A stretch of 64,000 bases of DNA, taken from Elephas maximus indicus. Its lineage: Eukaryota > Chordata > Mammalia > Proboscidea > Elephantidae. The position numbers were made by a program, and so were the translations under genes. Below are positions 34,201 to 46,200 of the stretch, in pieces; the first letter of the stretch is position 1; each line of letters starts with the position of its first letter. The notes under the pieces are model-generated. The model searched no databases. It saw only the letters and a program-made list of their open reading frames with translations, and had not been told where the DNA came from. The stretch covers positions 64,435,001-64,499,000 of the forward strand of contig NC_064826.1 of assembly GCF_024166365.1 (NCBI RefSeq), written 5' to 3'.

Positions 34201-37200
34201 TTTTCTAATATGAGGTCATCAGGTTAGAGCTGTTGTTTTCTAAATAACTGAACTAAAGAGACTGTATGAGTAGTAATATTGAGATGGAAAAGAGGAAATT
34301 TGCATTTTTAACACATTTTCTGGTGGAGAAAAGACCAGTTTTTTTAAAACGTGGGTATGGTCCTTCTGTCTTCATAAAATCAAATTGATAACCCATATAA
34401 ATGCGTAACAAATAACATAATTCCAGATGCTAAACATTGATCGAGGCGTGTGTTCTGTTTAGGCTTTGATTTAAAAACAAAAATAAAATAACCATAATCT
34501 CTCTGTTTTAGTTATCTAGTGCTGCTATAACAGAAGTTCCATGAGTGGGTGGCTTTAACAAACAGAAATTTATTTTCTCACAGTTTAGGAGGCTAGAAAT
34601 CTGAATTCAGGGTGCCAGCTATGGGAAGGTTTTCTCTCTCTCTGCACTCTGGAGGAAGGTCCTTGTCTCTTCTGAGCTTCTGCTCCAGGGCAGTCTTCAT
34701 GTGGCTTGGTATTTCTTTCCCCTCATCTCTCTGCTTTTACCTGCTTGCATAATTTCTTTTATGTCTCAAAAAAGATTGATGTAAGACACACACTATACTA
34801 ACCCTGTCTCATTAACATAACCAAGACAGTCCCTTCCCAAATGGGATTATAACCACAGGCATAGACATAAGGATTTCCAACATATATTTTTGGGGGACAC
34901 AATTCGATCCATAACACCTCCCTTCCAAAAACAAACAGAAAAAAAGGGAATGGAGAAAGAAAAAAGAAAAGGGAAAAAAACCCACAGAATTCATGCCTAG
35001 TTATTTACAACCTCTTATATAACTTTTAAAAAAAATAGATATGTTACTAATTTTCCCTTGGTTTAATAGATGTGTTTAAGTAGATAGAAATGCTCTAAAT
35101 GTGGAATTTTCATCCTAATTTTAAGCAATTTACTATGTTTTTAATAGAATTGTACTATATGGCCATTATAAAAGAATCCAGCAGAACCATTGTTTTTAGG
35201 GAGATAATGTGATTGTGTATTCCTATGTTCCTTTCTCTTCCTTGGTTATTTATGTAGCTCAATTTTTTGTTTTTTTAGAATTAAAATTAGTTTTTAATAA
35301 TTAAAAAGAATTAAGAACTAATTAGTTTACATTAAAAAAAACTTGTTGCCGTTAAGTAGGCCTGACATGTTATTAAAAATCTTTGAAATACAAAAAAATC
35401 TCAAACCATATATATTATTACAGAAATGTAATAATCTATATCTTACTTGTCTTACCCGCTTTTCCACCAACAAGATAATAACAGTATTTTCACTTTCCAT
35501 TCATGTTCTATTTTAGAGCAACAACATTTTCGGTATTTATACACAGCTGTTTTGCATTTGTATCACCTTTTGTGTATTTTGACCAGATAGGTGAATAAAT
35601 GGATTGAGAAAAAGATGAGTCTTCTGCTTTAAATATCTTTGTGTCTTCCTTATCCCCAGCTTGAAGGGTTGAATACAATTTTTGTTCCATATTATTCCTC
35701 TTACCAGGCTTCTTATCTCTACCTTAATTGTAAAAATAGTTTGGTGTTGATTGACTGTTAATAGAAAATTCAAGATAAAATTAGATAATACCCATTGCTC
35801 TCCAGTAGATTCTGGCTCATAGTGACCCTATAAGACAAATTAGAACTGCCCCTGGTTTCCAAAGCTGTAATCTTTACAAAAGCAGAGTGCTACATTTTTC
35901 TCCCAAGGAGTGGCTGGTGGGTTCCAACCACCCATCACTCTGCTACTAGAGCGGCTGTAAAGGGGGATTTAGTCAGAATCAACTTGATGGCTACCGGCTT
36001 GGTTTTTAATAAAACATGTATTGTTAAACTAATGTTTTATTAAGCCCCACAGTTAATCTAAATATCTCATTTTTCCCTCATCCATTTGACATTTGAATTT
36101 TTAATGCCTCCAAACCCCCTTTTTAACCCCTTGGTCATACCGTTTGGCTAATATACAATAAAATGGCCAAAGGAAGCAGAGCGACCACTTATCCCAGTTT
36201 ACTGAGAAGATTCCTGAATATAAAATTTTCCTTTTTAAGATGGTGAAAGTCCCAACCAAACTGGAATGAGTTGGTCATCTTAAAGAAAGACAAGATGTAT
36301 CAGGAGAAGTAGAGGCTGAATATTAGTAATTGTGAAATTTGCCTCTATTATTGATAGTGATCATGTTTTCAATGACTTTGTGGCTGACCAATTTAAATGT
36401 TATCTTTGTAAGATTGTAAAAGGATGAAATTTTATTAAGCTTTTAAAGAAGTTCTTTAATAAGTAAATTTTTCTCTGCACATTTACGGAATAGGGATATT
36501 ATACTTCCTCACAGGGAAGTTCTGAAAATCAGGGAATGGGTTTATAAAATATTTTAATATTTACTAGGTCTCCAGATATGCTAATGTACTAAGTATAATA
36601 ATAGTTGAATAGGGAGTCCTTTCCAAAAATGCTGTCCCTTTTATCCCTTAAACTTTTCTTTCTAAACTAGAGGTAAGAAGGATAACGAGATGTTAAGGCT
36701 AGTTTGAGGCTGAGATAACATCCCTGGAAAGAAAACCAGAGGCAGAAGGAAGTGCCAAAGCACTAAGCATGGCATTTAGGAGTTAGAGGTCTCCTAGGGG
36801 ATATCAAAGAACAGATTGCAGCTTCTGTTACAATTAAAGCAAAGAGTTTTATTGAAGGGATAGAGTGATCTGGATTGGGCAACATTTTGTGAGGATTCAC
36901 TAAAGTACTCCAACAAAAGGAATTTTTCACAGAGTTTAAATACAGAAAATGGAGGAATTTACAAGGAAAAATTCTGATGGACATTTACAAAATTATGATT
37001 TAACAGGTACCAGACAATTGCAAGATCCCTTAAGCATTGTTTTGTTAATCATGAAATCTGGATCAGTTAACTTGTTAATCTGTGGATGTTTGGGGCTTAG
37101 GCCTGAGTGAGTATCCTTTCTGAGAGCATGCTGTGAGAGGGGAGCTCTCAGGCTTCCTGAGGTATTCTGGCTAGCTGACTTTTGAGAGTCAACTCAGAAT

Positions 37201-40200
37201 GAGCAGTAAAAAAATGGAGTCTGGGCGACATCTTTAGCATAAGCGTCTCCGTATGCCAAGCACCTAGATTTTAGGGCTTCTTTACGAGGGGAGGGTGAAG
37301 TATAAACCATTACTGACTCTTGCACTCTTAAATGTTAATGTATCGGTATTTACTGTGCTTTTCATTTCTTTTTTATTTTCTCATGAATGTGTAATATGCA
37401 TCGCTAAGTATAGAAACCTTTGTATTCTCTGATCACAAGGAGCTTCTCTGGGGTCAAGATAAACCCAATACCATGGAGTTGATTCCGAATCATAAACCAA
37501 ACCCATTGCCATCGAGTCAATTCCAACTCATAAACCAAAACCAAACCTGTTGCCGTCGAATTGATTCCGACTTATAGCAACCCTATAGGTCGGAGTAGAA
37601 CTGCCCCACAGAGTTTCCAAGGAGCACCTGGTAGATTTGAACTGCCGACCTTTTGGTGAGCAGCTGTGGAACTTAACCACTAGGCCACCAGAGTTTCCGA
37701 CTCAGAGTGACCCTATGGAAACCCTGGTGGCGTAGTGGTTAAGTGCTACGGCTGCTAACCAAAGGATCTGCAGTTCGAATCCACCAGGAGCTCCTTGGAA
37801 ACTCTATGGGGCAGTTCTACTCTGTTCTATAGGGTTGCTATGAGTCGGAATGGACTGGATGGCCCTGGGTTTGTTTTTTTGTTGTTGTTTTTGAGTGACC
37901 CTATAAAACACTAGAACAGCCCCATAGGGTTTACAAGGCTATAAATCGTTATGGAAGCAGACTGCTCCATCTTTCTCCTGTGAAGCAGCTAGTGGGTTCA
38001 AACCACTGACCTTTCAGTTAGCAGCTGATTGATTAACCACTGAGCCACCAGAGCTCCTGGGCTCAAGAAAACCAATATAAAAAATTTAAATATTGTTTAC
38101 CACATTGTTGTGTTTATTACAGGCAGTGATTCATGTGAATACCTTCTCTCAAGTGGCAGATTTCTTGGAGAGAAAGTTTGGCAACCTCACAGTTGTATGA
38201 TGCATAAATACAAAATCAGGTAAGGTTTCTCTGTTTAATTTGTTTTTTTCTAGGATAAGTCTTAAAATCTAATATGTGGCTCAGAGGTTAAGCACTTGAC
38301 TACTAGTTGAAAGGTTGTCAGTTTGAACCTCCCCCCACCAGGGGCACCTTGGAAGATAAACCTGGTCATCAGCTTCCAAGAGGTCACAGCCTTGAAAACC
38401 CTACAGAGCAATTCCATTCTGCACTTATGGGTCTCCATGAGTCAGAATCCACTCAGGGCAATGAACAGCAATAACAGTAGGGATTGGTGAAGCAAGGAGA
38501 ATACTTTATTTCTCTAGATGGGGTTAGAAACTTGCTAATTGAGAATCTGGGTGCGGCTCATTCCAGATGAAGGCTCCTACCCAGAGGCTTTATGGAAGGA
38601 GTTTTGACCAAGCTACTTTATTCTCTGGTGAGAGGTAGCCATGCCCAAAGCAAGAGCCCTTGGCTTAAGGGCTCTTGCTTTAGGACATGGATACCTACCC
38701 CATAGAGTTATTCTGAGGATTAAATGAGGTAATGGGTAAATCACTAAGTACAGTTAAGAATGTATATCTTAAATAATAAATAAAGGAGGGTTGTTGTTAC
38801 TGAGATGTAGTTGGTAATCCACTGATTTGTAGGTTAAGTAAACCTGGCCATCTATTTCTAAAGCAGCATAACTGGGTCCTCTTTACCTGCTGTTATGGAT
38901 TGAATTGTGTCCTTAAAAGTGACAATCCAGCATAACAATCCTGTTCGACTTTCTTTACAAACTATGTTCTTTGAAAAGCCAATTTGCTGGTTTTTATTTA
39001 TTTTAATTAAGGTTTCTTTGTTGCTTTCAGTGAAGCAAAGAGCTGCCTCATAGATAAACATATTGCTTTCATTGGAGATTCCAGAATTCGTCAATTATTT
39101 TATTCTTTTGTAAAAATAATTAATCCACAATTCAAAGAAGAAGGAAATAAGGTAAAATTTATCTGTTCTCTAGAGTGCTGTTTTTAGAAGCGAAACAACT
39201 GAATAGATAAAGGAGGAATGTGTCTCTCCAGATTAACAGTAGGAACTGTAAAAGCTTTACTTTGACTTATCAAACTTGACAGGGAAAAGGGGTGCTTTGT
39301 TATAATGGGAAACATAAGAAAAGGAAGTGGTGGGTAAGGTATTGGTAAGACATTTACTAATTAAAACTTTTAGGTTTCAGAAACAAATTCACACCATGGA
39401 AAAACTTTCAAAATTCCTTAGAAAGAAGACAAAGAGAAAATATCATCCCTTTTTATCCTGTTAATATTTTGGCATGTTTCTTTTCAGTCGCTCTTTTTAA
39501 ACATACTTATAGTCTTTTAACATGTACAGTTCTATATCCTGCATTTTCCACTCTACTTATCATAATTTATGATATTATTATATATTCACTTTAAGTATTT
39601 TCTTGATGGCAGCATATTATTTAATGGGTATAATGTAATTTTATATAATCTTTCTTTTTTTCCCTAAACTTTTTTGCAGTAAAAAAAATGACATTTTCAA
39701 TTACATCTTTGTGTGAAAACTTTGCTTTTTTAATTATTTCCTTAGGATGAAGCTCTACAGTGAAAATATAACATTAAAAAATATAAGCATTTTAAAAACT
39801 ATTGATTCTATTGCCAAATAGTTTCAAATTAAATACAACCTTTCTAGCACCGGGGGATTAAGCTGTATAATTAAAAAAAAAAAAAAGCAATATAGCTATA
39901 TAATTACAATAGCAAAACTTCTCTTTTGAGGGAAAGTTTCTCATTTAAAAAATATAACTTTGAAAAGTAACGAGGTCATTTTTCTATATGTTTGTTAATT
40001 AATTAGCTAACTCTTGTGTGAATTCTTTCATCATAGTCTTCTGTTCACACATTTTTAAGTGATCCAGGGTTCTAATTATTGTCTTCAAGTGCTTGGGAGT
40101 GGGGAATTGCAAGAGGAGAAAAATGGAGTATAAAAAAGTTCAGAATTGTGGTGGGAGTAGCTCATGAATTTATGATGAAAATCTGCCTATATGTATCAAC

Positions 40201-43200
40201 TTGGCCTGTGGTGAGAAATTGTAAAATTAGGGTCCTCACAGCTAAGCGCCTAACCACATAGTGATGATAGTGGAGTATGTAAGTCTTTAGGAACTATTTC
40301 TTATGAGAAGAGTCTATAAGTTATTAAAGAATTTGTCCATTAGGAAAGGCTAGTATAGATTTTAAAGCTGCGTGATAGGAAAAAAAAAAAAGTGTTTCAT
40401 TTTATTTTGTATCTGCAAATATATATTCCATATGTATTTACACACATAAAATTATATAGAATAGTCAGAACTGTTTGATATGAGTTGTCAAAATTTAAAG
40501 TAAAATACTTTAATAAACTTTTTAAAAAATAGATTTATGATTTCTAAGAAATTGGTTTAGTATTTCTGGGTTTAGAATCCTGTGACTTGCTAAAAATTAG
40601 AATAATGGATTTGGCAACCATTACTTGAAAAAAGCCACAATAGTTTAATCAGTAACCAAAAGGGTGCAATATGCTCGAAGCAAGTTATTTTAATAAGAGG
40701 CTTTAGAGCAGAATTTTTTTCAAATTGTATTTTGTGGAAGACTAGTTCTGTGAGAGGTTCTGGTCAAATAAGTTTTGGCAGTGTATTCCCCCTCTTAGAT
40801 GGTTTTAATTTAGGCTAGGATATTAAAAACTTAAGTGTCTTGCAGTAGAAAGCTGTTTCATGTTGCTTGAGCCATAGGGCAGGGTAGGTACTCTGGAGGC
40901 CCCTTCTACCTTCAATCAACTAGATTCTAGATTAAAAAAAATACTTGTTGATGTTTCTAGAGTTGGAAGAAATGGGAGACACTCCTCCCAAAAGAAAAAA
41001 ACAATGAGGCAAAACCATTGCTGGCAGCAGTGACAGCAGGCAAGGTGGAAGGAATAGGACTGTCCTGCAGGCAGAGGCGAATAGTCTTTTGGGCCAACAT
41101 ATTTCTCAATAGCAATATTGAGAGCCAGAGGACAGGAGAATAATTACTTTAAAGTGCTGAGAGAAAGTAAGTTTCAATTTTCAATTATATACCTAGTGTA
41201 AACATATCTTTATTCTTGAAACCGTAGGACATTCTCAGATAAACAAAAACTATGAGGGTTTACTACCAGATAGACTTGGACTCAAGGAGTGTCTTAAGGA
41301 TGAACTTCAGGAAGGAGGAAAATAATTCAGAGAAAAAATGATCTGAAGTATAAGAAGCTCTGATTAGCAAAGAAAATAGTAAACGTTTAAATCCAAGTGA
41401 ACAGTGTCTGTGTAAAATAGTAATGTCTTTTGCGCTTAATAAAAAGATGGAATTAAGAGGAACTGGTCGATAATGGCATATAAATCAAGATGGAGATGGT
41501 GACAATTAAATGTCCTCTTTACCTGCTGTTATGGATTGAATTGTATCCCCCAAAATAGGTGTTGTAAATCCTATACTTGTGGATGTAATTCCATTTGGGA
41601 ATAGTGTTTTCTTTGTTACATTAATGAGACCATATGAGTATAGGGTGTGTCTTAAGCCAGTTACCTTTGAGATATAAGAAAACAGATTAGGTACAGAGAG
41701 GGAAGCACAAATGGCTAAAGATTGATGGCACTTGGAGATTACCAAGGAACCCAGGAGGAGAAGCAGAGACAAGGACCTTCCCCCAGAGCTGACAGAGAAA
41801 GCGTTCCCCTAGAGCCAGTTTTTTTAGCTTTTTAAACTATGGGAAGAAAAAACTTTCTGTTCATTAAAGCCACCTACTTGTGGTATTTCTGTTACAGCAA
41901 CACTAGAAAACTAAGACATCTGCTAAGATGTTGTCTTACTTTAACTTAAGGATGTGCAGTAAAACTTCAAAAGTAAGAACTAAGAGAATAGAATCAAGTC
42001 AGTTCCAAGCTAGAAGAAAAAAAAGAAAAAAACCTAAACCAAACTCATCCAGTGCTAAATATATTACACACACAAACGTTTATATGTATATGCAAAAAGC
42101 TGGGGATAGAGGAATAGATTCAAAAAGTTAGATGGTAGAAACATACCTATAATCAAAATGAAAACAAGTAGTCTAAACTTGCCAGCTAAGGACAGATTTT
42201 CAGACTAGATTTAAAAGAACCTTCTGCTACTTTAAAAGACCTATCTAAAGAAAATAGGTATGAAAAGGTTTAAATTAAAAGTAAGGAAAGATTTGCCAGA
42301 CAGATGCTTACTGAAGGAAAATAAGCCATATTAATGCAAGACAAAATATACTTGAAGGAAAAACATTTTTAGGTATAGAGAAATTCACTTTTTAATGACG
42401 AAACATGCAAATCAGTAAGATTTTAAATTTGTAGGCATCTAATAAATTAGCCATGAAATACATAAAGCAAAAATTAATATGACTGTAGAGAAAACTTACA
42501 TTACGAATTCTCAATTATAGTGGAGGAATTTCTCGCTGCTCTCTCAGTTGATGATGGGACAAGCAAATAAAACTTGCAAAGATATAGTAGAATATTAACA
42601 TCTTGATTTTTATGAAGTTATGGCTCAGTACTTAGAGAATACTCTTGAAATTAGAGAAAGTATTTTTCAAAGTACATATGGAACATTTTTGTTTTAACCA
42701 CGTATTAAGTCATAGAGCAAATCCTAACAAATATCAGAGAATTTAGATCATTCTTTCTCTACTAGGGGATTTCCTTTTTAGTCTAATTTAACCTGATAAA
42801 GGTTCTAGAATGATACAGTAAATAGTCTTAATGAATATTTAGACACATTTCCATTAAAATCAGGAAGAAGACAAGGATGTCCATTATCACTGCTTTTATT
42901 CAACATTGTGTTGGAGGTCCTAGCAGAAGAAAGATACATATTTTTTAGTTTTATTGTGGTAAAATATATATAACAAAACATTTGTAATTTTATCCATTTT
43001 CAAATGTTTTTCAGTCGCCTAAACTGAGTACTCCTTAGGCAATAACGTTCCATTCCCCACTCCTCCCAGCCTCTGGTAACCACTGATAAACATTGATTTC
43101 TATGTATTTGCCTATTCTAGATATTCATATGAGTAGAGTCATATAAATTATCTTTTTATGTCTGACTTAAGGAGCCCTAGTGGTACAGTGGGTAAGCATT

Positions 43201-46200
43201 TAGCTGCCAACTGAAAGGTTGGCGGTTCAAACCCACCAGCCGCTCCACAGGAGAAAGATGTGGCAGTCTGCTACTGTAAAGATTTACAGCTTTGGAAACC
43301 CTATGAGGGATTTCTGTTTGGCCCTGTAGGATCACTATGAGTCAGAATCAACTCAGTGGCAATGGGTTTTATATGGATGTCTGACTTATTTTCTCAGCAT
43401 AATGTTTTCAAGTTTCATCCATGTCGTAGTATGTATCAGAACTTCATTTCTCTTTATGGCCGAATAATATTCCATTGTATAGATAGACCACATTTTATTT
43501 ATCCATTCAGCGATTGGTGAACACTTGGGTTGTTTTCCGTTTTTGGCTATTGTAAATAATGCTGCAGTGAACACTGGTGTACGAGTATCTGTTTGAGTCC
43601 CTGCTTTCAAGTTCTCTGGATATCTACATAGGTGTCAAGTGGCTGGGTGTGGTGCAGCGAATTGCTTCATATGGCCCTTCTAGATATAGTCTTTGTGATT
43701 CCCATACAATGATTGGGTGACACTATGCAAATAAGGTCGTAGTGGCCCATCAAAGGATTGCACAGCCTGCTAACAATGCAGATAAGGTACATGGAACTAT
43801 TGCAGGGGTAGGACCATGTAAATGAGGAGCATGGCACCCTAAGGAGGGAATTGATCAGTTCTGCTATCCTGCTAGGCTTAAAGGGAGCTAATCCCAAAAG
43901 TGAAGAGGGGACTTCACTACCACCAAGAAGAGCCGGGAGCAGAATGTGTCCTTTGGACCCAGGGTCCCTGTACTGAGAACCTCCTAGTCCCAGGGGACAG
44001 AGAGAGTTGTAACACTGGAGATGGGGAGAAGTGGTGGCAGAGAAATGGTGGCAGCAGAGCTAGGAGACTGGCACAGGACAGCACAGTGATCTTCCTGGCA
44101 CACAGAGTAAGGCAGCTACAGTGGGTGCCTCCAGGCACTGGCTGGTGGAGCTAAAAAGCTGTAACACTTGCCTGAGCAGGGCAGAGGCCAGGCCGGGGGC
44201 CTCAGGTGCCAAGGGAGAGGCCTGCCTGTGGGCATGGCTGAGAAGAAACTGTCCTGATTGAAGAATTGTATCCTGAGTTGTACCTGTTACTTCCCTAATA
44301 AACCTCATAACTGTGAGTGTGGTCTGTAGGTTCTGTGTGGCCATTGCAATAAATTCTCGAACCCAGCAGGGAAGTAGAGAGTGCCACTCAAGGGATGGCT
44401 GGTGTCAGAACTGGGAAAAAGTTTAGAGGGTAGAAGTATGTTTCACCTCCACCTCATAGGATTCTGTCTTTGGCTGATGATCTTGATTCTTTCTCCTCCC
44501 CCTGAAGTTAGATGAGGTCCTATACTGCCACACTGGGTCATGTATGATAATTCAATTTTTAATTTTTTGAGGAACTGCCAAACTGTTTTTCACAGTGGCT
44601 ACATCATTTTGCGTTCGAACCAGCAGTGGATCAGGGTTCCAATTTCTTTACTTCCTTGCCAACACGTGTTATTTTCTGATAATAGCCATCCTAATGGGTG
44701 TAAAATGGTATCACAGTGTAATTTTGATTTGCATTCCCCTAATGACTGATGTTGTTGAGCATCTTTTCATGTGCTTATTGGCCACTAATATATTTTAGAA
44801 GATAATTTAAAGATGTAAGGATTAGAAAGAAATTAACTCATTATTCAATATCATACAATTGTCTGCATTAACAACCCTAGAGAATCTATAGACATTTACT
44901 AGAAGTAATAAAAATTTTATCAAGATAGCTGATTTTTAAGATGAACACAAGTTAATGTTAATACCTCAGTAAAACTATTAAAAATTAATTGCATATCCAC
45001 TTGCCAGCAATAAAGAGTTCAAAACGTTACTTGAAATGTATCATGTGCAATAATAACAAAAAATGTATGGTACATAGGAATAAATCTAGAAAATGTGGAT
45101 GATTTGTATGCAGAAAAACCATAAACCTTTATTGAAAGACAATTTAAAATGACACTTTTAAATGGAAGATACAGAATATAATCTTGGATGGGAAGACTCA
45201 ATATGGTAAAGATGCCAGTTATTCCAAGTTGAGCTACAGATTCAATGTAATTCCAATAAAATCCCAACAGAATTGTTGTGGAACTTTACTAGCTGACTCT
45301 AAATTATATGAAAGGGCAGTGGACCAAGAATAACCACTACCAACCTGCCTTTGTGGTGCAATGAAGAAGAGCTCGGCCACTAACCAAAAGGTCAGCAGTT
45401 TAAATCCATGACTTGCTCCTTGAAAACCCTGGGGGGCAGTTCTACTTTGTCCTATGGGGTCACTATGATTGGAATCAACTGGATGGCAATGGGTTTGTTT
45501 TTTGTTTTAACCTGCAGAATGGGAGAAAAGGAAAGGACTTGTCTTAAAATATAAAAACTAATTTTAAGTCTGTAGTCCGTAAGACAGTGGAATCGATGTA
45601 CAGCTAGACAAAGAAACCAATGGATCAGAATATCGGGCTCTAATACAGACACATGCATATACAAAGATTTAATAAGTAACAGATATGCTATTGAAGATCC
45701 CTGGGGGAAGGAGGGGTCTGTTCAGTTAATGGTGCCAAAACAATTGGTTATGTATATGGAAAAAAAATAAAATTGAATCCCTACTTCCCCACTGTCAAGT
45801 AAAATCAATTCTAGATGAGTTTAGACTTAAATGTGAAAATCAAAACTTAGGACGTTCAGAAAAAAATCTTAGGAGAATATCTTCATTACCTCAAGGAAGG
45901 GAAGAGTTTCTTACATAAGAAACAAAAAGTGCTAGCTATAAAAGAAAAGATGGATAAATCCACATGCCTTAAGGTTAAGAGTATCTTTTTTGTCAAAAGA
46001 TGCGTTAAAGGAGAAAGACAAGCTACAAATTAGAAGAAGATAGTTACAAAACATACCCAGAAGATACGTTGTTGTTAGCTGCATCAAATTGGCCCCTAAC
46101 TCATGGTGACCCTGGCACGATGGGTTCAGACTGTTGTGATCCATAGGATTTTCATTGGGGAATTTTTGAAAGTAGGTCACCAGGCCTTTTTTCCTAGTAT

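Larger units (their letters stand above)
37461..38058. mobile_element. Nested AfroSINE cluster next to exon 2
   Basis: A reverse host copy is split into 37461-37493 and 37893-38058. Within it are a 38-base reverse tail (37494-37531), a complete reverse copy (37532-37698) and a forward copy (37717-37892). The right edge is 64 bases from the exon 2 acceptor. Confidence 0.8.
42941..44808 (-). mobile_element. L1 LINE 3' part, nested in the old L1
   Basis: The minus-strand frame at 43386-43610 is the ORF2 C terminus, with [11 protein letters not shown]. Similar L1 text continues after the LTR to 44800. Flanks aaagatacata (42930) and aaagatgtaag (44809) suggest the duplication. Confidence 0.75.

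Noticed and set aside
43900-44344. Overlapping frames of 73-94 codons on both strands
   Set aside because: They lie within the solo LTR and have no coding features.
44401-44420. Primer-binding-site-like text 'tggtgtcagaactggga' inside the solo LTR
   Set aside because: The matching TG/CA ends and perfect 5-bp duplication place the true LTR end at 44532, so this is probably internal LTR sequence.
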